14,192 nucleotides of DNA from Patescibacteria group bacterium. Its GTDB lineage: Bacteria; Patescibacteriota; Microgenomatia; UBA1406; GWC2-37-13. A program made the position numbers and the translations under genes. Below are positions 1 through 5,122 of the stretch, piece after piece. Position 1 is the stretch's first letter. Every line of letters begins with the position of its first letter. The notes below the pieces were generated by a model. The model was not told where the DNA came from, searched no databases, and worked only from the letters and a program-made list of their open reading frames with translations. The stretch covers positions 1 through 14,192 of the forward strand of contig CALRFM010000014.1 in NCBI GenBank assembly GCA_943356515.1, read 5' to 3'.

Positions 1-410
1 CGGAAGTGAAGCTTATGCTCAAAGAAATTGTTAAGCATGCTTGGATAAAAGGAGTTATATTTGGCAATTTGCAAAAAGATCGTAAAGACCCATCTTTTGT
101 AAAAGAAGAAATTGAACGTGCTGGGAAGGGAAATTTCAGCGGTAAGCCAACCTTCAGAAGATCAAACGAACTTATTCGCTTAGCATATCGTGAGTATGGC
201 AAGAAACTTATTATCATCGGCTGTGGAGGAGTATTCAATGCCCACGATGCCTATCGCAAAATAAGACTTGGTGCATCACTCATCCAGATGATCACTGGTA
301 TGATTTTCGAAGGTCCGCAGGTTATTACGCAGATTAACCTCGATCTTGTAAAATTTATGGAGCAAGATGGCTATAACAATATTAAAGATGCCGTTGGCGT
401 GGATGCATAA
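1..410 (+). CDS. pyrD: Dihydroorotate dehydrogenase, class 2 (C-terminal part, truncated by window edge)
   Basis: This is the 3' end of a gene that enters from the left; the frame is open to base 3, so the GTG at 6 is probably an internal Val codon. The ~135 residues match the C-terminal third of the TIM-barrel flavoprotein that oxidises dihydroorotate to orotate in pyrimidine synthesis. Visible family motifs are a GNFSGKP segment (usual form GGLSGKP) and the FMN-phosphate-binding stretch IIGCGGVFNAHDAYRKIRLG followed by GASLIQ and FEGP. The SGKP and (Y/F)EGP pattern fits class 2, the quinone-dependent membrane-associated form, better than class 1; this is family knowledge applied to a fragment. 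The usual length is about 340-360 residues, so roughly 200 are missing upstream. Its stop codon directly abuts the stop of the convergent nuclease gene, with no room for a separate terminator. Confidence 0.88.
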   Translation, partial: EVKLMLKEIVKHAWIKGVIFGNLQKDRKDPSFVKEEIERAGKGNFSGKPTFRRSNELIRLAYREYGKKLIIIGCGGVFNAHDAYRKIRLGASLIQMITGMIFEGPQVITQINLDLVKFMEQDGYNNIKDAVGVDA

Positions 411-986
411 TTACTTACATTCTCCCCAGAGTCCTCGTTTTTCTTTTTGTGCTATGCGCTGCGCATCTACCAATTTGTCGTGATACTTCACATCGGGCGG
501 ATAGGTTATCACGGTGCCATACCCATATTCAATCAGATATTCATTTATAAATATCACCTCTTTGGGATTATTGGGATCTGGTAAATAGATATAACGTAAT
601 AAGCGAGCATATCTATCGGTTTCAGAAACATCCTTTTCAAGATATATCCATTTATCTGAAAGAAGCGCTTTTGTTTTATTTGAAGCTTCGCGTCCATAAC
701 ATTGCATAGATTTTTTTGGATGTACGGTTTCTGGAGTGTCTACCCCTATAAATCGTACTCGCTGATCTGAATCTAATATAAGAGTATCGCCATCCACCAC
801 TTTTTTAACAAATACCTTTTCAAACATATCTGGATCTACTTCTTGTACAGACGTAGTTTCCTGCGCAATTTTTTCAAATGGTTCATTACTTTCTATGGCA
901 AAGCCAACTTGTTCTTGAAGAAGTAAAATACCAATAACAATGAGAGGAAGAATATATAATTGCCAGAGTTTAGTTTTTGGGAACAT
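411..986 (-). CDS. Membrane-anchored thermonuclease (SNase/TNase-like)
   Basis: Encodes 191 residues from the ATG at 986. Residues ~7-29 are a hydrophobic signal or anchor segment, then a ~25-residue linker, then a staphylococcal-nuclease (OB-fold) domain at ~57-190. The catalytic set can be aligned to S. aureus nuclease: Arg78 and Glu86 in RVRFIGVDTPE (Arg35 and Glu43) and Arg128 in DRYAR (Arg87). Calcium ligands are plausibly Asp65/Asp67 and Asp83. The expected activity is calcium-dependent, non-specific cleavage of DNA and RNA outside the cytoplasmic membrane. In a small-genome bacterium this could serve nucleotide scavenging, which is inference. A TTG five codons upstream (1001) is in frame. 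I prefer ATG 986 because TACAAT, a good -10 box, lies exactly 6 nt upstream of it and overlaps the TTG region. Homologues are called thermonuclease family protein; substrate preference cannot be read here. Confidence 0.9.
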   Translation of the reverse strand: MFPKTKLWQLYILPLIVIGILLLQEQVGFAIESNEPFEKIAQETTSVQEVDPDMFEKVFVKKVVDGDTLILDSDQRVRFIGVDTPETVHPKKSMQCYGREASNKTKALLSDKWIYLEKDVSETDRYARLLRYIYLPDPNNPKEVIFINEYLIEYGYGTVITYPPDVKYHDKLVDAQRIAQKEKRGLWGECK

Positions 987-992
987 GCATTC

Positions 993-998
993 ATTGTA
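993..998 (-). promoter_or_regulatory. -10 box of the thermonuclease gene
   Basis: TACAAT on the minus strand, 6 nt (gaatgc) before ATG 986. A start site 7 nt downstream of the box falls on the A of ATG, giving a leaderless mRNA. The best -35 candidate (TTGTAA) is at a short 15-nt spacing, so the call rests on the -10 box and its position. Confidence 0.5.
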
Positions 999-1007
999 CA
1001 AGACAGA

Positions 1008-1036
1008 TTGCAGTTACAACCTGTTGTTGATACAAT
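1008..1036 (+). promoter_or_regulatory. Probable tRNA-locus promoter
   Basis: TTGCAG (1008-1013), a 17-nt spacer, then TACAAT (1031-1036). The predicted start is near 1043, just before the 5' tRNA fragment at 1050. It looks like the original promoter of the tRNA-Pro gene, now separated from the intact tRNA by the GIY-YIG gene. The -35 match is only to TTG, so confidence is moderate. Confidence 0.45.
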
Positions 1037-1049
1037 AGTCTCACTTGTT

Positions 1050-1099
1050 CGGGGCGTAGTTTCCGCCATAGGCGGATCCGCCTTTGGCGGACAGATGGC
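1050..1099 (+). pseudogene. 5' fragment of tRNA-Pro, split by a palindromic repeat
   Basis: Bases 1050-1061 (cggggcgtagtt) and 1092-1099 (cagatggc) together reproduce, without mismatch, the first 20 nt of the intact tRNA-Pro at 1366-1385. The two pieces are separated by the 30-bp double hairpin at 1062-1091. The similarity ends 4 nt before the ATG of the GIY-YIG gene. The fragment therefore covers the acceptor 5' strand and most of the D arm and cannot make a functional tRNA. Confidence 0.75.
1062..1091. repeat. 30-bp double-hairpin palindromic repeat (REP-like)
   Basis: Two adjacent 15-nt hairpins, tccgccATAggcgga (1062-1076) and tccgccTTTggcgga (1077-1091), each with a 6-bp stem and 3-nt loop; together they also form one large imperfect palindrome. 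It sits exactly between tRNA positions 12 and 13 of the 5' tRNA fragment. It resembles the short palindromic repeats dispersed in many bacterial genomes, but only one copy occurs in this window, so dispersal is an inference. Confidence 0.75.
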
Positions 1100-1102
1100 A
1101 CT

Positions 1103-1375
1103 ATGAAAACATGGCATGTTTACTTCATGGAAAGTAAACGAAACAATAAGATATATGTAGGTAAAACATCTAAAGAACCTATAAAAAGAGTTCAGGAGCA
1201 TAATGGAGGATCCAATAGTTGGTCAAAGAACAATGGACCATTTGAGCTTGTCTATTATGAAAAATACTTTTGCAAAGAAGATGTTGCACAAAGAGAAAAG
1301 TTTTATAAAACTGGATTAGGAAGAGAAATAAAAAAGATAATTGTAAACTACATTAAGAATAACATCGGGGCGTAG
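1103..1375 (+). CDS. Small GIY-YIG nuclease-domain protein
   Basis: Encodes 90 residues, essentially a single GIY-YIG domain of the UvrC/YhbQ type. The family core is visible: VYFME...KIYVG for the GIY and YIG strands, the helix IKRVQEHN with the catalytic-type Arg, PFELVYYE in the middle, and the acidic residue in AQREKFYKTG. Such stand-alone domains are often annotated as excinuclease-like or as small homing-type nucleases; the true substrate is not known. The ATG follows a truncated tRNA-Pro 5' end by 4 nt. The stop codon TAG (1373-1375) is itself part of the downstream tRNA-Pro (bases 8-10), so gene and tRNA overlap by 10 nt. There is no Shine-Dalgarno sequence and no -10 box at the usual distance. 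It is probably read from the upstream tRNA promoter as one transcript with tRNA-Pro. Confidence 0.85.
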   Translation: MKTWHVYFMESKRNNKIYVGKTSKEPIKRVQEHNGGSNSWSKNNGPFELVYYEKYFCKEDVAQREKFYKTGLGREIKKIIVNYIKNNIGA

Positions 1376-1439
1376 TTCAGATGGCTAGAACGTACGCTTT
1401 GGGAGCGTAAGGTCGCGAGTTCGAGTCTCGCCGCCCCGA
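1366..1439 (+). tRNA. tRNA-Pro (anticodon UGG)
   Basis: A complete cloverleaf can be folded. The acceptor stem is CGGGGCG (1366-1372) with CGCCCCG (1432-1438), all 7 pairs matching; the discriminator is A1439. The D arm is gttc/gaac; the anticodon stem tacgc/gcgta carries the loop tttggga with anticodon TGG at 1400-1402; the variable loop is aggtc; the T arm is gcgag-ttcgagt-ctcgc. CCA is not encoded (CAA follows), so a CCA-adding enzyme is required. The wobble U would let it read all or most proline codons. Its first 10 nt include the stop codon of the GIY-YIG gene. Confidence 0.96.
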
Positions 1440-1460
1440 CAAGAATAAAACTACAAGAAG

Positions 1461-1499
1461 GAGCATAAGGTCGTCCCGAGAATTCGGAACCATCCCGAC
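1461..1499 (+). pseudogene. Degenerate copy of a tRNA 3' half
   Basis: Bases 1461-1473 match the tRNA-Pro segment 1403-1415 at 12 of 13 positions (gagcRtaaggtcg), and the end (cccgac) matches the tRNA 3' end. The two copies are 39 and 38 nt long, so almost colinear. The T-arm portion between has diverged and no longer forms a proper T stem. It lies 21 nt after the intact tRNA. It can also fold as a GC-rich hairpin on its own, so chance similarity is not excluded. Confidence 0.4.
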
Positions 1500-1507
1500 C
1501 AAAATCA

Positions 1508-2182
1508 CTATCTTTCAATAGCAAGTACTTGCAAGAACGATATATCACTCTGCAACGTTCCTCCAGAAGTTTTAGCTTGAATCTCAACTGTATACGTACC
1601 CGCACCTACCGGTATGGCATCGTTAAGTGATATTGATGCTGATCCATTGGTAGTAGGGAGAACGGCTTTGCTGTAAAGCGATTGGTCTTGGCCATTCAAG
1701 AAAAGACCATAAGTGTTTTCATTATTTGCAGCATTATTCTTTGAAGTAGTATAAAAATCTATCCACAATGTACACTGTACTGGGCAGGCAATATTCACAA
1801 ACATACTCATAGGTGAGTAAGCTGTCGATGTAGTGCTAAACAAAGATCCTTTTGTATGAGCAGTTGCAAGTATATTTTTTCCAGAAGTCTTGGCCAACCG
1901 TGCTTCAGAAGTCGCATTTCCTTCAGACAATGTATCGATAAGAGATTTCTGCTCTTTAACCGTTTTTTTGAGTTTTATTATGTCATCTTCCATATCCTTT
2001 AATCTATCTGTTGTAGTATCACTTTCAACAAGAGCTGATTTGGGGCTTTGTTCAACTGCTGGTGTCTCAGCAAGATTATCAGGAGCTGATTGCTTCCCAT
2101 CTGACCATAATATATATACGATACCTATTAAGACAATAATGATGCAGACTACTATTATCCGCGCTATGACTTTTGTGGACAT
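1508..2182 (-). CDS. Membrane-anchored coiled-coil protein of unknown function
   Basis: Encodes 224 residues that I do not recognise as a named family. Residues 1-8 are short and basic, ~7-27 form one strongly hydrophobic helix, ~28-58 are a Ser/Thr/Pro-rich linker, ~58-90 are charged with heptad-like spacing (DRLKDMEDDIIKLKKTVKEQ) and predicted coiled coil. From ~100 to the end is a polar, Thr/Ser-rich segment that looks like a beta-sandwich, with two Cys (NIACPVQC) that could form a disulphide. The layout suggests an N-terminal anchor with the rest outside the cell. A -10 box (TATACT) lies 8 nt before the ATG, and no Shine-Dalgarno sequence is present. The gene stands alone: the tRNA locus follows it and a repeat-rich gap lies upstream. 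Confidence 0.75.
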   Translation of the reverse strand: MSTKVIARIIVVCIIIVLIGIVYILWSDGKQSAPDNLAETPAVEQSPKSALVESDTTTDRLKDMEDDIIKLKKTVKEQKSLIDTLSEGNATSEARLAKTSGKNILATAHTKGSLFSTTSTAYSPMSMFVNIACPVQCTLWIDFYTTSKNNAANNENTYGLFLNGQDQSLYSKAVLPTTNGSASISLNDAIPVGAGTYTVEIQAKTSGGTLQSDISFLQVLAIER

Positions 2183-2190
2183 TACTTATC

Positions 2191-2196
2191 AGTATA
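2191..2196 (-). promoter_or_regulatory. -10 box of the anchored coiled-coil gene
   Basis: TATACT on the minus strand, 8 nt before ATG 2182; the predicted mRNA would have a leader of only 1-2 nt. No convincing -35 box is seen at 16-18 nt. Confidence 0.4.
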
Positions 2197-2239
2197 GAGA
2201 AGATTTGAAGAATTAGACATTCAAAAAAAAGATCATCTC

Positions 2240-2281
2240 TTTTAGGCAGACTTGCCTTTCTTCAATGTAGCAAGCCTAAAA
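2240..2281. repeat. Imperfect inverted repeat in the intergenic region
   Basis: TTTTAGGC (2240-2247) pairs with GCCTAAAA (2274-2281), and TTGC (2252-2255) with GCAA (2270-2273) just inside, leaving a 4-nt bulge and a ~14-nt loop. It could be a structured RNA end or a decayed repeat. It has no adjoining T-tract on the plus strand. No other structure was seen at 2282-2400. Confidence 0.35.
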
Positions 2282-2400
2282 TAATATGTTCCTGCTCTAT
2301 TGCTAAACTTTCACTTGGATCTTTAACAGTCAGTTTTCTTGACAGTTATGTCATTGGTTAATAGCTCGTTTCTTTATCTCAACTCCAGGGTTTAATTCCC

Positions 2401-2542
2401 CGACGCTTGCGTCGAATATGTCATCCAGACCCCGAGTACTCGGGGGAAGGATCCAGTACTAAAAAACTCCTAGATTCTTCGGTCACTTTGCTTCCTCTGA
2501 ATGACAATGAGATACCTCGACCCTTGGGTTGAGGAGTGTCAT
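2401..2542. repeat. Mosaic of short palindromic intergenic repeats
   Basis: Several palindromes lie head to tail: CGACGC-TT-GCGTCG (2401-2414); CCCCGAGTACTCGGGG (2430-2445), perfect and framed by ATCC/GGAT; and CTCGACCC-TT-GGGTTGAG (2516-2533, one G-U pair). The block is punctuated by TGTCAT (2419-2424), ATGACA (2501-2506) and TGTCAT (2537-2542). Wording such as gattcttcggtcact...gaatgaca resembles repeat elements scattered between genes in many bacteria. The right end supplies the stop codon of the CYTH-like gene. The last palindrome may also act as a terminator for that gene, but no T-tract follows. Confidence 0.6.
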
Positions 2543-3003
2543 TGAGCTTTTATTTCATCAAAAGAAACAGTGATATATTTTGGATTTTCTATTTGTAATT
2601 CTTTTTCAATAACATCTGTTGATGGGTTTTCTCCTACTAAAATAAGAAATTCTCCCACATCGTCAATTAGATTAAAAATAATGGTGAAGTTTTTGTATGT
2701 AAAAAATGTACGTGTGCCTTTTAAAATACGCTTAATTCCGTACTTTGAAGTTAATTCTTTCTTTACTTCTTTAACATTCTTGATTGATTCATCTTTTACA
2801 ACTTCAAATTTACCGTTGACCGCTTGAAAAATATTTATAAATGCTTCATTATCCTTTTCAACAATTTTATATACGCGTCCTGGCGGTTGGTTAAAGTAAG
2901 TGTCTACAAAAGATGCTTCATGAGTAAACTTTGCCCCTTTATCAATAAGGTTTTTTTCGATGTGTTTATGGTGATGAATACGTAATTTAAGCTCTTTAAG
3001 CAT
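2539..3003 (-). CDS. CYTH-domain protein (CyaB/ThTPase-like), divergent
   Basis: Encodes 154 residues, the usual length of a single CYTH (triphosphate tunnel) domain. The signature ExExK appears in relaxed form as ELKLR (Glu4, Lys6, Arg8). Later parts follow the family layout: YFNQPPGRVYKIVE, an alternating strand FINIFQAV, a helix with KKELTSKYGIKRILKGTR, and FNLIDDVGEFLIL, the usual LD.V..LG.F.EIE strand. CYTH enzymes bind triphosphorylated substrates such as ATP or thiamine triphosphate with a divalent metal. Several charged tunnel residues are missing or shifted (ILVGE instead of EIE), so activity and substrate are uncertain. It lies 7 bp after the ferric-reductase-like gene and is probably co-transcribed. 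The start has no Shine-Dalgarno sequence. Its stop TGA falls inside the repeat block at 2401-2542. Confidence 0.75.
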   Translation of the reverse strand: MLKELKLRIHHHKHIEKNLIDKGAKFTHEASFVDTYFNQPPGRVYKIVEKDNEAFINIFQAVNGKFEVVKDESIKNVKEVKKELTSKYGIKRILKGTRTFFTYKNFTIIFNLIDDVGEFLILVGENPSTDVIEKELQIENPKYITVSFDEIKAQ

Positions 3004-3010
3004 TGTAATA

Positions 3011-3709
3011 TTAGGCTAACTTACTTTTCTTCACCGTAGAGATCCACAACGCAACTCTCATCACAAGTACTACAATTCCAAACAAGAAGACAATGAGTCC
3101 AAATGACGGAACTATCGACTTGCTTTCACCCATAAACCACGGCAGCCAATACGGCATACCTTTGGCACCAAAATGATACAACGTAAATGCAAATCCAATA
3201 TATCCAAAGCGCATAAGGTTGCGCCACAGCTGAGGACCAATTTCTGCAATGGCAAATCTATTAGAAATCACCGCCATACCAGAAAATATAATGGTACCAA
3301 GCACCGCTGCAATAAATGATAAGATGCGCTTATCTTCCAAATAATATCCCGGAAAGGGTGAATACGCAGACATGACTACCGAGAGAATGATATGTAAAAT
3401 CATATAACAGACTCCCACTAAGCCGATATGTTTCCGGTAAATGATATATTTATCGGCAAAATCCCAAAAGTAACACACGCCACTTAATATGAGAGAAATA
3501 CCTATGAGCAACATTGAAAGATCTGCAAAGATTCTATTTATAGTGCGTCCAGTAAATGGCGAGCTTTGGACAAAATAATACCCCGATATAACAACAAGAA
3601 GGATAATACTATACACGATCATTTCAATCCACATACGCCGGTCGTTGGCATGGTGGCCAAGGGCAATATGTGCCTGAACTTTTGTTTGAGCTTTGAGTTC
3701 TGCAGGCAT
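3011..3709 (-). CDS. Ferric reductase-like transmembrane protein (MsrQ/YedZ-like)
   Basis: Encodes 232 residues with about six membrane helices (roughly 31-49, 60-82, 95-115, 128-148, 164-182, 202-222) after a polar N-terminus. It matches the ferric-reductase-like heme-b membrane domain: RKHIGLVGVCYMILH has the RxxxG...H pattern (His94, His106), and SNRFAIAEIGPQLWRNLMRFGYIGFAFTLYHFG corresponds to S...W..LHRL.Y.....H (His179). These His residues are candidate heme ligands. Relatives include MsrQ, which passes electrons to the periplasmic methionine-sulfoxide reductase MsrP; no msrP is in this window, so the partner is unknown and I give no symbol. TATAAT lies exactly 6 nt before the ATG, predicting a leaderless mRNA. 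The gene is divergent from the DUF192 gene with only 16 bp between their start codons, and is followed by the CYTH-like gene. Confidence 0.8.
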   Translation of the reverse strand: MPAELKAQTKVQAHIALGHHANDRRMWIEMIVYSIILLVVISGYYFVQSSPFTGRTINRIFADLSMLLIGISLILSGVCYFWDFADKYIIYRKHIGLVGVCYMILHIILSVVMSAYSPFPGYYLEDKRILSFIAAVLGTIIFSGMAVISNRFAIAEIGPQLWRNLMRFGYIGFAFTLYHFGAKGMPYWLPWFMGESKSIVPSFGLIVFLFGIVVLVMRVALWISTVKKSKLA

Positions 3710-3721
3710 GATATTATTATA
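3693..3721. promoter_or_regulatory. Overlapping divergent promoters, ferric-reductase-like gene and DUF192 gene
   Basis: On the plus strand TTGAGT (3693-3698), a 16-nt spacer and TATTAT (3715-3720), 5 nt before ATG 3726. On the minus strand TATAAT (3716-3721), 6 nt before ATG 3709. The two -10 boxes share five bases, so RNA polymerase can open only one at a time. Each -35 region lies inside the neighbouring coding sequence. Confidence 0.6.
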
Positions 3722-3725
3722 CCTA

Positions 3726-4139
3726 ATGAAAGTAGGTATAAAAGGAGGAGTAATACTATTACTGTTGGTTGGTGTTTGGCTGATCTATCAAAATGCTTCT
3801 CAATCAGGTTCACAAGCATTGTGGGAAGGGTACGAAACCCGCAAAATGATAATAGAAGATACTGAATACACCCTCGTAGTTGCAGATACGCCAGAGCGGT
3901 GGCAGCAAGGACTCATGTATGTACGAAAGCCCGTTTCATATGACGGGATGATATTTATCTTTCCAGAGGCAACTATGCAATCGTTTTGGAATAAGAACAC
4001 ATTTGAAGACTTAACTATTTATTGGATGCATGGAGCAAAAGTACTGGGGAAGAGTGAATTACCTTCAATAGAACGGAGTGGAGAATATACTGTAAACTCG
4101 CCAGTGCCTGCAGATACAGTAGTTGAGATTATCAAATAA
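3726..4139 (+). CDS. DUF192 family protein, membrane-anchored
   Basis: Encodes 137 residues: an N-terminal hydrophobic anchor or signal (~5-21), a short linker, then a DUF192 domain (~40-137). Family motifs are clear: VADTPERWQQGLMY (usual AdtpeeR..GLM), DGMIFIFP (73-80), FWNKNT (87-92, usual fWMknT), and a final strand TVVEIIK. The domain is common in bacteria and archaea, often exported; no biochemical role is established. In-frame ATGs at 3693 (as TTG or alternative) and 3708 would overlap the divergent gene and lie upstream of the -10 box, so 3726 is preferred. The gene ends 6 bp before the stop of the convergent glpX. Confidence 0.85.
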   Translation: MKVGIKGGVILLLLVGVWLIYQNASQSGSQALWEGYETRKMIIEDTEYTLVVADTPERWQQGLMYVRKPVSYDGMIFIFPEATMQSFWNKNTFEDLTIYWMHGAKVLGKSELPSIERSGEYTVNSPVPADTVVEIIK

Positions 4140-4145
4140 TATCAC

Positions 4146-5087
4146 TTACTCCTCATCATGATGATACGTGGTGATGTACCTGATTGTTTTTGATTTACTT
4201 CGCATGACTACCGAATGAGTAAGGATTGATGTTGGATTAAATATGACTCCTGGTAGCATGGGGCCGTCTATTACTCCAGTTGCGGTAAACGTAAGATTGT
4301 CACCTTTTGCCAAATCTTCTGAAGTAAAAATTGTCTTATCATCTAATCCGAGCGCTTCCATCTCTTTTCTATCTTCATCATTTCTTGGCTTCAGTCGTGC
4401 CAGTATCTGTCCACCCATTATTTTCATGGCAACTGCCGCAAGTACTGCCTCGGCACTTCCTCCACTTCCAAGGAGCATATCTATGGGGCTTTCTTCCTGA
4501 CATGTTGCTACTGCTACTGCCACATCGCCGTCTGTGACAAGACGTATACGTGCTCCAGCTTCTCGAATCTCGTTTATCATATCTTGATGTCGAGGTCGGT
4601 CAAGCATAGATACCGTAACATCTTCAACATTTTTTCCTAAGGCTTTTGCTACATTTTGAATATTTTCTGTAACAGATACTTCAAGACTGATCGCATCTCG
4701 TGCTGCAGGTCCAACTGCAATTTTATCCATGTAGGTATCGGGGGCGCTTAACAAACTTCCTTTTGGTCCGGTTGTAACCAAGGTTGTTGCATTGTATCTG
4801 CCAAAAGCTACACTATCGGTGCACTCTAGTGGATCTACTGCAATATCCATTTCGGGTCCACTACCAGTGCCAAGTTTTTCTCCAACATATAACTCAGGTG
4901 CTTCATCTTTTTTTCCTTCTCCTATTACAATACTGCCATTAAATTCTATATTGTTAAATCTCGTTCGCATCGCCTCGACTGCTGCGCCATCTGCTTTTTT
5001 ACCTTCGCCTTTTCCAATCCATTTGGCAGCGGCAATAGCTGCAGCTTCGGTAACGCGTACAAATTCGAGGGCAAGATTTCTATCCAT
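4146..5087 (-). CDS. glpX: Fructose-1,6-bisphosphatase, class II
   Basis: Encodes 313 residues, close to the usual 320-335. It hydrolyses fructose-1,6-bisphosphate to fructose-6-phosphate, the step that makes gluconeogenesis irreversible. Numbering coincides with E. coli GlpX: metal ligands Asp33, Glu57, Asp85, Glu88 and Glu213 and the catalytic Thr90 are all present. The exception is position 89, where the near-invariant Gly of the DPxxGT loop is Cys (DPLECT). DRPRHQ and DGDVAVAV are also recognisable. It is last in a four-gene cluster, 23 bp after pgk, and has its own good promoter (TTGAAA, 17 nt, TATTCT, 6 nt before ATG). It may therefore be expressed both with and without the glycolytic genes. 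Class II enzymes sometimes also act on sedoheptulose bisphosphate, which cannot be judged here. Confidence 0.94.
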   Translation of the reverse strand: MDRNLALEFVRVTEAAAIAAAKWIGKGEGKKADGAAVEAMRTRFNNIEFNGSIVIGEGKKDEAPELYVGEKLGTGSGPEMDIAVDPLECTDSVAFGRYNATTLVTTGPKGSLLSAPDTYMDKIAVGPAARDAISLEVSVTENIQNVAKALGKNVEDVTVSMLDRPRHQDMINEIREAGARIRLVTDGDVAVAVATCQEESPIDMLLGSGGSAEAVLAAVAMKIMGGQILARLKPRNDEDRKEMEALGLDDKTIFTSEDLAKGDNLTFTATGVIDGPMLPGVIFNPTSILTHSVVMRSKSKTIRYITTYHHDEE

Positions 5088-5093
5088 AATTTT

Positions 5094-5122
5094 AGAATAA
5101 ATGTAATTAATTATTTTTTCAA
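5094..5122 (-). promoter_or_regulatory. Internal promoter of glpX
   Basis: Minus strand TTGAAA (5117-5122), 17-nt spacer, TATTCT (5094-5099), then aaaatt and ATG 5087. The -35 box overlaps the end of pgk. The predicted start site is the A of ATG. Confidence 0.6.

Noticed and set aside
987..1001. TTG at 1001 as the thermonuclease start
   Set aside because: It would overlap the predicted -10 box (993-998) and adds only five residues before a normal signal-like N-terminus beginning at ATG 986.
893..1201. Minus-strand ORF of 102 codons
   Set aside because: It lies antisense to the GIY-YIG gene and in another frame of the thermonuclease N-terminus, with no family features.
1469..1500. GGTC...GACC hairpin as an intrinsic terminator for the tRNA or for the 1508-2182 gene
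   Set aside because: Neither strand has a T-tract after the stem, and the segment aligns better with the tRNA 3' half.
1348..1605. Minus-strand ORF of 85 codons across the tRNA-Pro
   Set aside because: It reads the antisense of the tRNA (the familiar spurious GAARLELATLRSQ-type peptide) and overlaps the end of the real gene at 1508-2182.
2401..2542. CRISPR-like array
   Set aside because: The repeats are different palindromes without regular spacing or unique spacers of constant length.
4243..4537. Plus-strand ORFs inside glpX, and similar ones inside pgk, gap and the aldolase gene
   Set aside because: They are frame shadows of strongly conserved enzymes on the opposite strand, low in recognisable motifs.
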